From positions 1 through 54,337 of the forward strand of contig ONGR01000013.1 in NCBI GenBank assembly GCA_900317425.1: a stretch of 54,337 nucleotides of DNA, written 5' to 3'. Shown piece after piece: positions 7,397 through 15,373 of this stretch. The position numbers and the translations under genes are program-made. Origin of the DNA: an uncultured Eubacteriales bacterium (GTDB lineage: Bacteria > Bacillota > Clostridia > Oscillospirales > Oscillospiraceae). Under the pieces are notes generated by a model that ran no database searches, was not told where the DNA came from, and saw only the letters and a program-made list of their open reading frames with translations. Position 1 is the stretch's first letter, and every line of letters starts with the position of its first letter.

Positions 7397-8032
7397 ATGA
7401 TAGTTTTACTCATCAACGGCAGTCCCCATGAAAAGGGATGTACCTTTACAGCTCTTGCAGAAGTGGGAAAAACACTGCGTGAAGAAGGCTTCGAGGCTGA
7501 CTTCTTCTGGATCGGCAGAGGAGACGTGGCCGGCTGTACCGGCTGCGACGCCTGCGAGAAGCTGGGCCACTGCGTGAAGGACGATATCGTCAACGAGTTT
7601 ACCGCTCTGGCAAAGGATTATGACGGATTTATCTTCGGCTCACCGGTATATTTCTCCGGTATGAACGGCGCCATGATGAGTTTTATGGACAGGGCCTTCT
7701 ATTCGGGTACCCGCGGCGGGAGGAATCTCTTTGCCTATAAGCCTGCCGCGGCTGTTGTCTCCGCCCGCCGGGCCGGTACCACGTCGGCGCTGGATCAGAT
7801 GAACAAGTATTTTCTCTATTGCCAGATGCCGGTGATCGGATCGCGGTACTGGAATATGGTCCACGGCAACACACCGGAGGAGGTCATCCTGGATGAGGAG
7901 GGCCTGCAGATCATGCGTGTTCTGGGCCGGAATATGGCCTGGTTTCTGAAGCTGAAGGCCGCAGGAGAAGCGGCGGGCATTGCTCCGCCCAAGCAGGAGG
8001 AGCGGCGTATCGCCACCAATTTTATTCGCTGA
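7397..8032 (+). CDS. NADPH-dependent FMN reductase / iron-sulfur flavoprotein
   Basis: The N-terminus MIVLLINGSPHEKGCT is the FMN phosphate loop of the NADPH-dependent FMN reductase fold. It is followed by Cys47-x2-Cys50-x2-Cys53-x5-Cys59 (GCTGCDACEKLGHC), the compact motif that binds a [4Fe-4S] cluster in iron-sulfur flavoproteins. FGSPVYFSGMNGAMMSFMDR is the second flavin-binding loop. The product is 211 residues, probably a dimer passing electrons between FMN and the cluster in the anaerobic cytoplasm; the partner is unknown. It starts 12 bases after the cysteine desulfidase stop with GGGAGG 6 bases before the ATG, and precedes the phosphatase-kinase fusion by 28 bases. Confidence 0.85.
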   Translation: MIVLLINGSPHEKGCTFTALAEVGKTLREEGFEADFFWIGRGDVAGCTGCDACEKLGHCVKDDIVNEFTALAKDYDGFIFGSPVYFSGMNGAMMSFMDRAFYSGTRGGRNLFAYKPAAAVVSARRAGTTSALDQMNKYFLYCQMPVIGSRYWNMVHGNTPEEVILDEEGLQIMRVLGRNMAWFLKLKAAGEAAGIAPPKQEERRIATNFIR

Positions 8033-8060
8033 GGAAGAGCAAAGATCCGGGAGACGAGAC

Positions 8061-9248
8061 ATGACGACGATATATCTGATGCGGCACGGGGAAACGGACT
8101 GGAATCGGCAGGAGCGGATGCAGGGCCAGATGGACTGCCCACTGAATGAGAACGGACGCCATCAGGCGGCCAAGGCGGGAAAGAAGCTGACCGACCTGGG
8201 TATCCGCTTTGACCGGGTATGCAGCAGTCCCCTTTGCCGCGCCGTTGAGACGGCGCAGATTATTTCGGGGCGGCCGGAGCAGGAGATTATTACCGATCCT
8301 GACATCATGGAGATGGGTTTTGGCCCTTTTGAAGGCGTTTTCTTTGTCGATATGCCGGCTGAAATGTTTACGTTTTTCAGTGATCCGGAGCGGTTTCCTG
8401 CGCCGGAGGGCATGGAGACGATCCCCCACCTGAAAGAACGGACCGGTCGCTTTCTGGATCGCCTGCGCACGGCGGATCCGGGCGGCACGATGCTGGTGGT
8501 AGCCCACGGTGTGGCGCTGCGGGTCCTGCTGGGCCATCTGATGGGCCCGGATTGGGACCGGGGATGGAAGATGCCCCTGGAAAACTGCTGTATCTATCGG
8601 GTGGTGCTGCAGGACGGAGCGTTCAGCTTCCCCGAAAAGGTGGAGGCTGATACCCGGGACCCCGGGAAGCGTGTGCCGTTGGCTGCGGAAAACGCACAAA
8701 CGGTGCTGGAGCGGATCCGCCGGCTTGACGCCGCGCGGCACCCGTTGATCGTCGCCATCGACGGGCGCTGTGGAGCCGGGAAGACCACGCTGGCCGCTGA
8801 GCTGGCCCGGGAGGCCGGTTATCCGGTGATACACATGGACGACTACTTTCCCCGTCCGTCCCAGCGCACGGCGGAGCGGCTTGCCACGCCGGGCGGCAAC
8901 GTGGATCACGAGCGTTTTCTCGCGGAGGTGCTGACGCCTCTGCGGGAGGGAAAACCAGCCTGTATCCGACCCTATGATTGCCGTACGCAGCAGATCGGCA
9001 AGCCGGTTGCGGTCCCGGAATCTCCGGTGATCATCGTGGAGGGCAGCTACTCCTGTCATCCGGAACTGTGGGATAACTATGATCTCCACGTATTCCTGGA
9101 CGTGGACCCCAGGACGCAGATGGAGCGGATCACGGAGCGCAACGGAGAGAAAAAAGCGGAGGAATTCCGGGAGCGCTGGATCCCGCTGGAGGAGCTCTAC
9201 TTCGCCGCGGAGGGAATCGCCAGGCGGTGCGAATTATATTTGAAATAA
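8061..9248 (+). CDS. Fusion of histidine phosphatase and uridine kinase-like domains
   Basis: Two enzymes are joined in 395 residues. Residues 1 to about 200 are a histidine phosphatase (phosphoglycerate mutase family): the phosphohistidine motif LMRHGETDW is at 6-14 and the second catalytic His in VVAHGVALR near 150. Residues from about 228 to the end are a P-loop kinase of the uridine kinase/phosphoribulokinase class: Walker A DGRCGAGKTT near 234-243, the substrate-site motif MDDYFPRP near 274, and IIVEGSYS. Substrates are unknown; the pairing suggests phosphate turnover on a sugar or nucleoside metabolite. The ATG follows GGGAGACGAGAC. The gene ends the group that begins with the cysteine desulfidase, and a strong terminator follows. 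Confidence 0.85.
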   Translation: MTTIYLMRHGETDWNRQERMQGQMDCPLNENGRHQAAKAGKKLTDLGIRFDRVCSSPLCRAVETAQIISGRPEQEIITDPDIMEMGFGPFEGVFFVDMPAEMFTFFSDPERFPAPEGMETIPHLKERTGRFLDRLRTADPGGTMLVVAHGVALRVLLGHLMGPDWDRGWKMPLENCCIYRVVLQDGAFSFPEKVEADTRDPGKRVPLAAENAQTVLERIRRLDAARHPLIVAIDGRCGAGKTTLAAELAREAGYPVIHMDDYFPRPSQRTAERLATPGGNVDHERFLAEVLTPLREGKPACIRPYDCRTQQIGKPVAVPESPVIIVEGSYSCHPELWDNYDLHVFLDVDPRTQMERITERNGEKKAEEFRERWIPLEELYFAAEGIARRCELYLK

Positions 9249-9251
9249 AAG

Positions 9252-9281
9252 AAACTCCTGAGGGAAACCTCAGGAGTTTTT
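9252..9281. terminator. Bidirectional terminator between the kinase fusion and mntP
   Basis: AAACTCCTGAGG-GAAA-CCTCAGGAGTTT is a perfect 12-base stem with a GNRA-type loop. It is followed by Ts on the + strand and flanked by an A-rich run that gives Ts on the other strand, so it serves both convergent genes. Confidence 0.9.
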
Positions 9282-9285
9282 CATC

Positions 9286-9873
9286 TTAACCAAGCAGACT
9301 TTTCAGAAAGATCTCCACGCCGATGGCGATGAGGATGAGACCACCCAGGACGGAGGCTTTGCCGGCCAGAATGGTGCCGAATCGTTTGCCGATCCGCAGG
9401 CCGCCCATACAGATGAGGAACGTTACGACGCCGATGATCAGCGACTCCACCAAGGCAAAGGGGAAGTCATAGTCGGCGATGGTGAATCCCACGGACAGGG
9501 CGTCGATGGAAGTGGCTATCCCCTGCAGCAGCAGAGCGTGGAGCCCCACGGCCAGGGAGGGCTCCTCATCGGCACGGCGCCGAATGCCCTCATAGACCAT
9601 CTTCCCGCCGATGATCGCCAGCAGGATCAGTGCAATCCAGGGGATGAATTTCTGGAACGCATGAAAGGCAGTGGCGATGGTGTGGACACAGATCCAGCCG
9701 ATCAGGGGCATCAGGATCTGAAAGGCGCAGAAGGTCCCGGCGATCTGGACCATGGTGCGCCGGGACATATCCGGCGCACGCAGCCCGTTGGCCATGGAGA
9801 CGGAAAAGGCGTCCATCGCCAGCCCCACGCCAAACAATATGCTGTTGAGAAAAAACATGACGGACCAGTTCAC
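9286..9873 (-). CDS. mntP: Manganese efflux pump MntP
   Basis: This is a polytopic inner-membrane protein of 195 residues with about six membrane segments and the MntP repeat: FGVGLAMDAFSVSMANG in the first half and GIATSIDALSVGFTIADYDF in the second, each carrying the Asp used for Mn2+ export. The start is chosen by the ribosome binding site: GGAGG (9881-9885) lies 7 bases before a GTG at 9871-9873, whereas an ATG seven codons upstream would put that site inside the coding sequence. The gene is read leftward from its own promoter. In many bacteria mntP is controlled by a yybP-ykoY manganese riboswitch, but the leader here is too short for one. Confidence 0.92.
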   Translation of the reverse strand: MNWSVMFFLNSILFGVGLAMDAFSVSMANGLRAPDMSRRTMVQIAGTFCAFQILMPLIGWICVHTIATAFHAFQKFIPWIALILLAIIGGKMVYEGIRRRADEEPSLAVGLHALLLQGIATSIDALSVGFTIADYDFPFALVESLIIGVVTFLICMGGLRIGKRFGTILAGKASVLGGLILIAIGVEIFLKSLLG

Positions 9874-9906
9874 ACTCACGCCTCCGCAGTACATAAATGC
9901 CTATTT

Positions 9907-9935
9907 AGGATAGCAAAAAACCGTGTCGGTGTCAA
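9907..9935 (-). promoter_or_regulatory. mntP promoter
   Basis: Read leftward: TTGACA (9930-9935), 17 bases, TATCCT (9907-9912). The predicted transcript start near 9900 leaves a leader of under 30 bases. Confidence 0.7.
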
Positions 9936-10033
9936 GAAATATGCATACATCTTCCCAATACATCCGTTTTCGCGGCACACCCGAAAGCGAGCAGACATAG
10001 AATGGAAAAACGCGGAAAAGGGGAGTGCGTAAG

Positions 10034-10438
10034 ATGGTTACACAGATGTTTCAGGAGCCGCAGCCCGGCACCGAGAGCGCCTACGAGCTGTTCCAGCGGG
10101 CCCATCCCGGTCGCGGCAGTCTGCGGGTCCAGGTCTCCACAGCCCGGGGGACGTTCCCCGTGGCCGGCGCCGTGGTGGAGGTGACCCGGGAATTTGACGG
10201 GGTGCGGCGAGTATTGTATAAAAACGTTACAAACAATTCCGGTATTGTGGAGCGGATGGTTCTGCCCACGCTGCCGGCGGATTACTCCCGCCAGGAGGCT
10301 ACGGCGGAGGAGAGCGGAACGGTATATCAGGTCTCGGTGTATCACCCGTCCTTCGTCCCGCTGATCAACTCCGACGTGGAGCTCTATGATAAGATCGAGA
10401 CCATTCTGCCGGTGGCTTTGGCCCCGCTGGTGCGATAG
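10034..10438 (+). CDS. Small beta-rich protein, carboxypeptidase-regulatory-like fold
   Basis: This 134-residue protein without signal peptide contains a transthyretin/CarboxypepD_reg-like stretch: GSLRVQVSTARGTFPVAGAV, VVEVTREFDG, then VTNNSGIVERMVLPTLPADY and VYQVSVYHPSFVPL, the strand order of such domains. The ATG at 10034 has AAAGGGGAG 8 bases upstream; an upstream GTG has no spacing for it. It is 14 bases from the SpoIID-like/peptidoglycan-binding gene and surely co-expressed. I infer a structural or scaffold partner in spore or cell-wall remodelling. The exact role is unknown. Confidence 0.7.
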   Translation: MVTQMFQEPQPGTESAYELFQRAHPGRGSLRVQVSTARGTFPVAGAVVEVTREFDGVRRVLYKNVTNNSGIVERMVLPTLPADYSRQEATAEESGTVYQVSVYHPSFVPLINSDVELYDKIETILPVALAPLVR

Positions 10439-10452
10439 GGGGGGAAGACGCC

Positions 10453-11793
10453 GTGGCCTATCCCGTGATCCCCCAGAACATCGTGGTGCATCTGGGACCG
10501 CCGGACCAGCCGGCGGAGAACATCACCGTACCGTTTGCCGATTACATACGCAACGTGGCCTCCAGTGAGATCTATCCGACCTGGCCGGAAAGCGCTATCC
10601 GAGCCAACATCCTGGCCCAGATCTCCTACGCTCTCAACAGAGTATACACAGAGTATTACCGCAGCCGTGGTTACGAATTTGATATCACCAACACCACCCG
10701 CTATGACCAGGCTTACACCCCCGGCGGCGAGGTTTTTGAGAACATCGGCATCATTGTTGACGAGATCTTCAACAACTATATCGTGCGGCAGGGTCGTGTG
10801 GAGCCGCTCTTTGCCCAGTTCTGCGACGGCGTACAGACACAGTGCCAGGGTCTGTCCCAATGGGGCAGCGTTTCTCTGGCGGAGCAGGGCCTGACCCCCT
10901 ATGAGATCCTGCAATACTATTATGGACGGGATATCGGCATTGTGAACAACGCCCCGGTGGGAACAAACGTGCCGTCTTACCCGGGCATCCTGCTGCAGCG
11001 CGGCTCGTTCGGCGAGGAGGTGCGCCAGATCCAGCTGGAGCTGAACCGGATCGGGAAGAATTTTCCGGCTATTCCAGTGATCCCCGCCATCACCGGTGTG
11101 TTCGACGTGCCCACGGAACAGGCAGTGATCCGGTTTCAGGATATCTTCAATCTCTATGTGGACGGCATCGTAGGCCGGGCTACCTGGTACAAGATCAAGG
11201 AGATCTACAACGGCGTCAAGCGCCTGTCGGAGCTGAGCAGTGAGGGGATCACCTACAGCGAGGCACAGCGGGTCTATCCCAATATGCTTCGCTTCGGTGA
11301 CACGGGTATCGCCGTCCGCATCGTCCAGTACTATTTGGCGTTTCTGGGCTATTTCTATCCCGACCTGCCGCCTATCGCCATCACCGGCGAGTTCGGTCAG
11401 GAGACCTACGACGCTGTGCTGACCTTCCAGAATAAGTATGGTCTGCAGGTGGACGGCATCGTGGGGCGCAACACCTGGAACGAACTGCAGCGGGTCTACC
11501 GGGAGACGGTGGAGGATCTGTCGCCGGACTATCAGACGTATATCGGCGAAATCTATCCGGGCCGCTTTCTGGTGCGGGGAGACTCAGATGCGTTCGTATC
11601 CCGCCTGCAAAGCAACTTGCAGCGGATCTCCCGGTCGGATCCGTCCATCCCGCCGGTACAGGTGACGGGGGAGTTCGACGAGGCCACGGAGCAGGCGGTG
11701 AAGGCCCTGCAGCGCCAGTTGGGCTTTGATGAGACCGGCGATGTCGGGCCCATCCTCTGGAGCGAGATCAGTACGCGGGGCAGGGGATACTAA
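10453..11793 (+). CDS. SpoIID-like domain protein with three peptidoglycan-binding repeats
   Basis: This 446-residue protein starts at GTG after GGGGGGAAG. Residues about 25-150 resemble the SpoIID/LytB glycan-hydrolase fold (FADYIRNVASSEIYPTWPES, with Glu in the position of the catalytic residue). Then come three PG_binding_1 repeats at about 182-250, 285-355 and 370-440; each has the pattern GxxGxxVxxxQxxL, ITGxFDxxTExAVxxFQ, and GIVGRxTW. There is no visible signal peptide, which suggests action in a developing spore or the mother cell. The small upstream gene is its partner. Sporulation relevance is inferred from SpoIID similarity. Confidence 0.75.
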   Translation: MAYPVIPQNIVVHLGPPDQPAENITVPFADYIRNVASSEIYPTWPESAIRANILAQISYALNRVYTEYYRSRGYEFDITNTTRYDQAYTPGGEVFENIGIIVDEIFNNYIVRQGRVEPLFAQFCDGVQTQCQGLSQWGSVSLAEQGLTPYEILQYYYGRDIGIVNNAPVGTNVPSYPGILLQRGSFGEEVRQIQLELNRIGKNFPAIPVIPAITGVFDVPTEQAVIRFQDIFNLYVDGIVGRATWYKIKEIYNGVKRLSELSSEGITYSEAQRVYPNMLRFGDTGIAVRIVQYYLAFLGYFYPDLPPIAITGEFGQETYDAVLTFQNKYGLQVDGIVGRNTWNELQRVYRETVEDLSPDYQTYIGEIYPGRFLVRGDSDAFVSRLQSNLQRISRSDPSIPPVQVTGEFDEATEQAVKALQRQLGFDETGDVGPILWSEISTRGRGY

Positions 11794-11797
11794 TGGA

Positions 11798-11817
11798 GGG
11801 GGCACCATGGTGCCCCC
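11798..11817. terminator. Perfect 20-base palindrome after the peptidoglycan-binding gene
   Basis: GGGGGCACCATGGTGCCCCC lies 5 bases after the stop codon. It can form a strong hairpin but no T tract follows, so it may act as an RNA-stabilising end or a weak terminator. Confidence 0.5.
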
Positions 11818-11935
11818 GACTGATCCGCCTGCCGGATGGGCGCTGAATGGTACGCTTTCGCAAATCTTAATAGACAAATGGATAAAACTGTGATAACATA
11901 TTAAAATACGAAGATTAGACGCAGGAGGGAGCACA

Positions 11936-12607
11936 TTGAGCGGTAGATTGATCGTGTTTGAGGGAACCGACGGTTCCGGAAAGGCGACGCAGACCGAGCT
12001 GCTGTGCCGGGAGCTGGATCGGCGGGGTATCCCCTATAAAAAGCTGACGTTTCCCCGGTATGACCAGGAGTCTTCGGCGCTGATCCGTCTGTATCTGGGC
12101 GGCGCCTTCGGCAGTAAGCCGGATGACGTGAACGCCTACGCCGCCGCCACTTTTTATGCTGTGGACCGCTACGCCTCCTACAAGCAGGACTGGGGCGCCT
12201 TCTATGAGGCCGGCGGTCTGTTGATCGCGGACCGCTATACCACCTCCAACGCTGTGCATCAGACGGTAAAGCTGCCGGAGAAGGAGCGCCGGGCGTTTCT
12301 GGACTGGCTGTTCGATTTCGAATACCGCATGCTGGGGCTTCCGAAGCCCACCCGCGTGCTGTATCTGGATATCCCCACGGATCTCACGGAGCAGATGATG
12401 CGCCGCCGTGAACACGAGACCCACACCAAAGCGGACATCCACGAGCAGGACGACGCTTATCTGCGCCATTGCCGTGAAAACGCTGCATTCGTCGTGGACT
12501 ACTGCGGCTGGACAAAAATTGTCTGCACCGAGCAGGGCCGCCTGCGTCCCATAGAGGATATCCACGCCGAGGTCATGGAAAAGGTCGCCGACCTGCTGGC
12601 GCCATAA
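11936..12607 (+). CDS. tmk: Thymidylate kinase
   Basis: dTMP kinase phosphorylates dTMP to dTDP for DNA synthesis in the cytoplasm. The P-loop is FEGTDGSGKATQTELL (residues 8-23), and the substrate-site motif ADRYTTSNAVHQ follows near residue 100. The arginine-rich lid region is MRRREHETHTKADIHE. At 223 residues it is of normal length. The start is TTG, with AGGAGG 8 bases upstream; no ATG fits. A separate promoter is likely in the 142 bases upstream, but no convincing -35 is present. The Thr-to-Ala change in the P-loop (GKAT for GKTT/GKST) is common in one branch of clostridial homologues. Confidence 0.88.
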   Translation: MSGRLIVFEGTDGSGKATQTELLCRELDRRGIPYKKLTFPRYDQESSALIRLYLGGAFGSKPDDVNAYAAATFYAVDRYASYKQDWGAFYEAGGLLIADRYTTSNAVHQTVKLPEKERRAFLDWLFDFEYRMLGLPKPTRVLYLDIPTDLTEQMMRRREHETHTKADIHEQDDAYLRHCRENAAFVVDYCGWTKIVCTEQGRLRPIEDIHAEVMEKVADLLAP

Positions 12608-12615
12608 AATAGTAA

Positions 12616-12644
12616 CGGGCAGGGGCGCATTGCGCCCCCACCCG
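12616..12644. terminator. Convergent terminator between tmk and the Cys-rich peptide gene
   Basis: CGGG-CA-GGGGCGC-ATT-GCGCCCC-CA-CCCG forms a long GC-rich hairpin between two convergent stop codons. T-rich bases follow on the leftward strand (TTACTATTTTAT). Confidence 0.65.
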
Positions 12645-12650
12645 ATAGAT

Positions 12651-12815
12651 TCAGCAGCAGGAATCGTTGTCGCAGCCGCAGCCGCAGTTGTTGCCGCAGC
12701 CATTGCAGCCACAATTACTGCAGCCGTTGCAGCCGCAGCCGTTGCCGCCCCAACCGCCCAGCAGAATGATCAGCACGATGATAATCAGCCAGCTGTTAGA
12801 ATTATTGTTGAACAT
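12651..12815 (-). CDS. Cys/Gly/Asn-rich small membrane peptide (spore-type)
   Basis: This is a 54-residue protein read leftward. Residues 9-20 (WLIIIVLIILLG) form one membrane segment; the remaining 33 residues are almost only Gly, Cys and Asn, with 11 cysteines in CGC, CNGC and CSNC spacing. AGGTG lies 6 bases before the ATG. The shape matches small sporulation or germination peptides such as YjcZ-type proteins and the cysteine-rich coat peptides of clostridia. Possible roles are metal binding or disulfide cross-linking at a spore membrane; neither is proven. The gene sits alone, opposite to tmk and mltG, with a hairpin terminator behind it. Confidence 0.75.
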   Translation of the reverse strand: MFNNNSNSWLIIIVLIILLGGWGGNGCGCNGCSNCGCNGCGNNCGCGCDNDSCC

Positions 12816-12922
12816 GTGATTCACCTCGCTTGTATAGGTTCTGTATTATTGTATGTGCCTGCAGAGCGGATGGTGCGTTGTCCGCCATGCCGCAGCAACA
12901 CAGAAGAGAAAGGAAAGCAACA

Positions 12923-14065
12923 ATGCCCAACCAAAAGAAATCCAATACCACCAGCTGGGATGCCAGAAAGGTGCGTGAGGCGCAGGAGAGCGCTCAAGAC
13001 GCTCCCCGCAAACGAAAGAAGAAAAAGAGGTTCCCCTTGGGACTGTATCTGCTCTGCGTGGTGATCATTTCCGCCGTGTTGGCCGGTGTCGGCTGGCTGC
13101 TGGCCAATGACCTGTGCTCGCTGGATAAGGAGCCTGCCACCCTGGTGATCACCGTGGAGGAGGATGACTCCGTCAGCGACGTGGCCCAGAAACTGAAGGA
13201 CGGCGGTCTCATCAAGTACAAGGGCTTTTTCTGCCTGATGGGCAAGTTTTTCCACGCCAAGAGTCTGATCGATCCCGGCACCTATGAGCTCACCTCCGAT
13301 ATGGACTACCGCTGCCTGATCCAGTCCATGCACGACTATGGCGCCCGTGAAGTGGTTCGCGTCACCATCCCCGAGGGCATGACGGTGAAGGATGTCATCG
13401 ACATCCTGGTGGAGAATCACGTCTCCACCAGGGAGGGGCTGGAGGATGCTGCAGCCAACTATGATTTCAAGGATTACGAATTCCTGGATGACAGCCGAAA
13501 GGGCGATATCGCCCGTCTGGAGGGCTATCTCTTCCCGGACACGTACGACTTCTATGTCTGGGAGGAGCCCGAATCCGCTCTGGCCCGCATGCTGAACAAC
13601 TTCAATGCCCGTACCGCCGACCTGATGGAGGAGATTCAGGACAGCGGCCACTCCCTGCATGATATCATCACCGTGGCTTCCATTGTGGAAAGAGAGGGCA
13701 CCGGAGACGCGGAGGAACGTGGCAATATCGCCTCCGTGCTCTATAACCGCATCAATAATCCGAGCCGTGAAACGGCCGGATTCCTGCAGCTGGATACCAC
13801 GGTCTATTATGCCCTTGCACTGGAGGGAAAGGATAAAACGGCGTTTACTACGGAGCTGGACAGCCCCTACAACACCTATCTGCACCCCGGACTGCCTGTC
13901 GGCCCCATCTGCAATCCCAGCGTCGCCTCTATCAAAGCGGCGATCCATCCCAACAGCACGGATTACTACTATTTTGCGGCCGGCAAGGACGGCATCAATC
14001 ACTTCTTTACCAATTCTGACGACCACTATGCCTTCGTCAACAGCGATATGTATCAACCTGACTGA
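12923..14065 (+). CDS. mltG: Endolytic murein transglycosylase MltG (YceG)
   Basis: This 380-residue membrane-anchored enzyme cuts nascent glycan strands and so sets their length. A basic N-terminus (KRKKKKRF) is followed by one membrane helix (LGLYLLCVVIISAVLAGVGW), a LysM-like region (ITVEEDDSVSDVAQKLKDGG), and the catalytic domain with the conserved ASIVEREG (Glu near residue 256) and GLPVGPICNPSVASIKAA. I chose the ATG with AAAGGAAAG upstream; the frame is open for 31 more codons but without any site. The next gene overlaps the stop (TGATG). Neighbouring mltG and U32-peptidase genes are also found in Bacillus (yrrL with yrrN/yrrO). Confidence 0.93.
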   Translation: MPNQKKSNTTSWDARKVREAQESAQDAPRKRKKKKRFPLGLYLLCVVIISAVLAGVGWLLANDLCSLDKEPATLVITVEEDDSVSDVAQKLKDGGLIKYKGFFCLMGKFFHAKSLIDPGTYELTSDMDYRCLIQSMHDYGAREVVRVTIPEGMTVKDVIDILVENHVSTREGLEDAAANYDFKDYEFLDDSRKGDIARLEGYLFPDTYDFYVWEEPESALARMLNNFNARTADLMEEIQDSGHSLHDIITVASIVEREGTGDAEERGNIASVLYNRINNPSRETAGFLQLDTTVYYALALEGKDKTAFTTELDSPYNTYLHPGLPVGPICNPSVASIKAAIHPNSTDYYYFAAGKDGINHFFTNSDDHYAFVNSDMYQPD

Positions 14066-15291
14066 TGAAACAAAAGAAACCTGAACTGCTCGCCCCGGCG
14101 GGCGACATGGAAAAATTGAAAATGGCCGTTTTATACGGAGCCGATGCGGTGTACCTTTCGGGCACCGCATTTGGCATGCGCTCCTTTGCCGGCAATTTCT
14201 CCGACGAGGAGCTGCCGAAGGCCGTCCGCTTTGCCCATGATCACGGTGTACGGGTTCACGCAACCGTCAACACCATGCCCCGCAGCGGTGAGGTGGACCG
14301 GCTGCCTGCCCATCTGGAGCGTCTGGACGCGGCAGGTGTGGACGCGCTGATCCTGGCCGATCTGGGTGCCTTTACGCTGGCGGGAAAGTACGCGCCCCAC
14401 TGCGAACGTCACATCTCCACCCAGCAGTCCATCGCCAACTACGCCTGCGCCACGGCGTGGTATGAGCTGGGCGCCAAACGGGTGGTTCTGGCCCGGGAAC
14501 TGAGCCTGGAGGAGATCCGTGAGATCCGCAGCAGGGTACCCCGTGAGCTGGAGATCGAGACCTTCGGCCACGGCGCCATGTGCGTGTCCTATTCCGGCCG
14601 CTGCCTGCTGTCCAACTACATGACGGGCCGCGACAGCAACCGGGGCGAGTGTGCCCAACCCTGCCGCTATCAGTATGCGCTGATGGAGGAGAAACGCCCT
14701 GGGGAGTATTTCCCGGTATTCGAGGATGAAAAGGGCACCTATATCATGAACTCCCGCGATATGTGCATGATCGACCATATCGACGATCTGATGGACGCCG
14801 GCGTGGACTGTCTGAAGATCGAGGGCCGCGCCAAATCCGCCTACTACGCCGCCATCGTTACCGGTGCCTACCGCCATGTGATCGACGACGTGGCCGCCGG
14901 ACGGCCCGTCGATCCCGTCTGGCGGGATGAGGTGGAGCACGTCAGCCACCGCCACTATTCCACCGGGTTCTATTACGGACAGCCCGGACAGTACTACCAG
15001 AACTCCCGGTATATCCGGGATTGGCAGATCTGCGCCGTGGTGACGGATTGCGACGACGAGGGCAACGCCACGCTGTCTCTGCGCAACAAGTTTGCTGCCG
15101 GGGACACGGTGGAGGTCGTCGGGCCGGACACCAAGCCCTTTACTATGACCGCCCCTCTGATGGAGGATGGGGACGGATTGCCGCTCCGGGAGCCCCGGAC
15201 ACCCCAGATGGTGTTTCGTATGAAGCTGCCCCAGGCCGTGCCGCCCATGAGCTTCGTACGCCACGCGGTGGATCTGAGCGGGAAAGATTGA
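14065..15291 (+). CDS. trhP: U32-family protein, tRNA U34 hydroxylation (TrhP-like)
   Basis: This is a U32 peptidase-family protein of 408 residues. It has the TIM-barrel start PELLAPAGDMEKLKMAVLYG and the four conserved cysteines that bind a cluster: Cys173, Cys180, Cys196 and Cys200 (MCVSYSGRCLLSN, GECAQPCRYQ). Close relatives (Bacillus YrrN/YrrO, E. coli TrhP) use prephenate to form 5-hydroxyuridine at the tRNA wobble base rather than acting as proteases. RlhA and UbiU/V are other members; the mltG context favours TrhP. It is translationally coupled to mltG by a TGATG overlap. A terminator follows 20 bases after the stop. Confidence 0.82.
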   Translation: MKQKKPELLAPAGDMEKLKMAVLYGADAVYLSGTAFGMRSFAGNFSDEELPKAVRFAHDHGVRVHATVNTMPRSGEVDRLPAHLERLDAAGVDALILADLGAFTLAGKYAPHCERHISTQQSIANYACATAWYELGAKRVVLARELSLEEIREIRSRVPRELEIETFGHGAMCVSYSGRCLLSNYMTGRDSNRGECAQPCRYQYALMEEKRPGEYFPVFEDEKGTYIMNSRDMCMIDHIDDLMDAGVDCLKIEGRAKSAYYAAIVTGAYRHVIDDVAAGRPVDPVWRDEVEHVSHRHYSTGFYYGQPGQYYQNSRYIRDWQICAVVTDCDDEGNATLSLRNKFAAGDTVEVVGPDTKPFTMTAPLMEDGDGLPLREPRTPQMVFRMKLPQAVPPMSFVRHAVDLSGKD

Positions 15292-15310
15292 TTGCCCGGG
15301 AAATGAGAAG

Positions 15311-15336
15311 AACGCCCTGCCGACTGGCAGGGCGTT
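15311..15336 (+). terminator. Terminator after trhP
   Basis: AACGCCCTGCC-GACT-GGCAGGGCGTT is a perfect 11-base stem followed by AAATGGTTTTATAA. It probably also serves the convergent YoaK-type gene. Confidence 0.75.
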
Positions 15337-15373
15337 AAATGGTTTTATAAAGGATTGCTGCTATTGCGGCGCT

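Noticed and set aside
9874-9935. yybP-ykoY manganese riboswitch before mntP
   Set aside because: The promoter lies too close: the predicted leader is under 30 bases and no conserved riboswitch core is seen.
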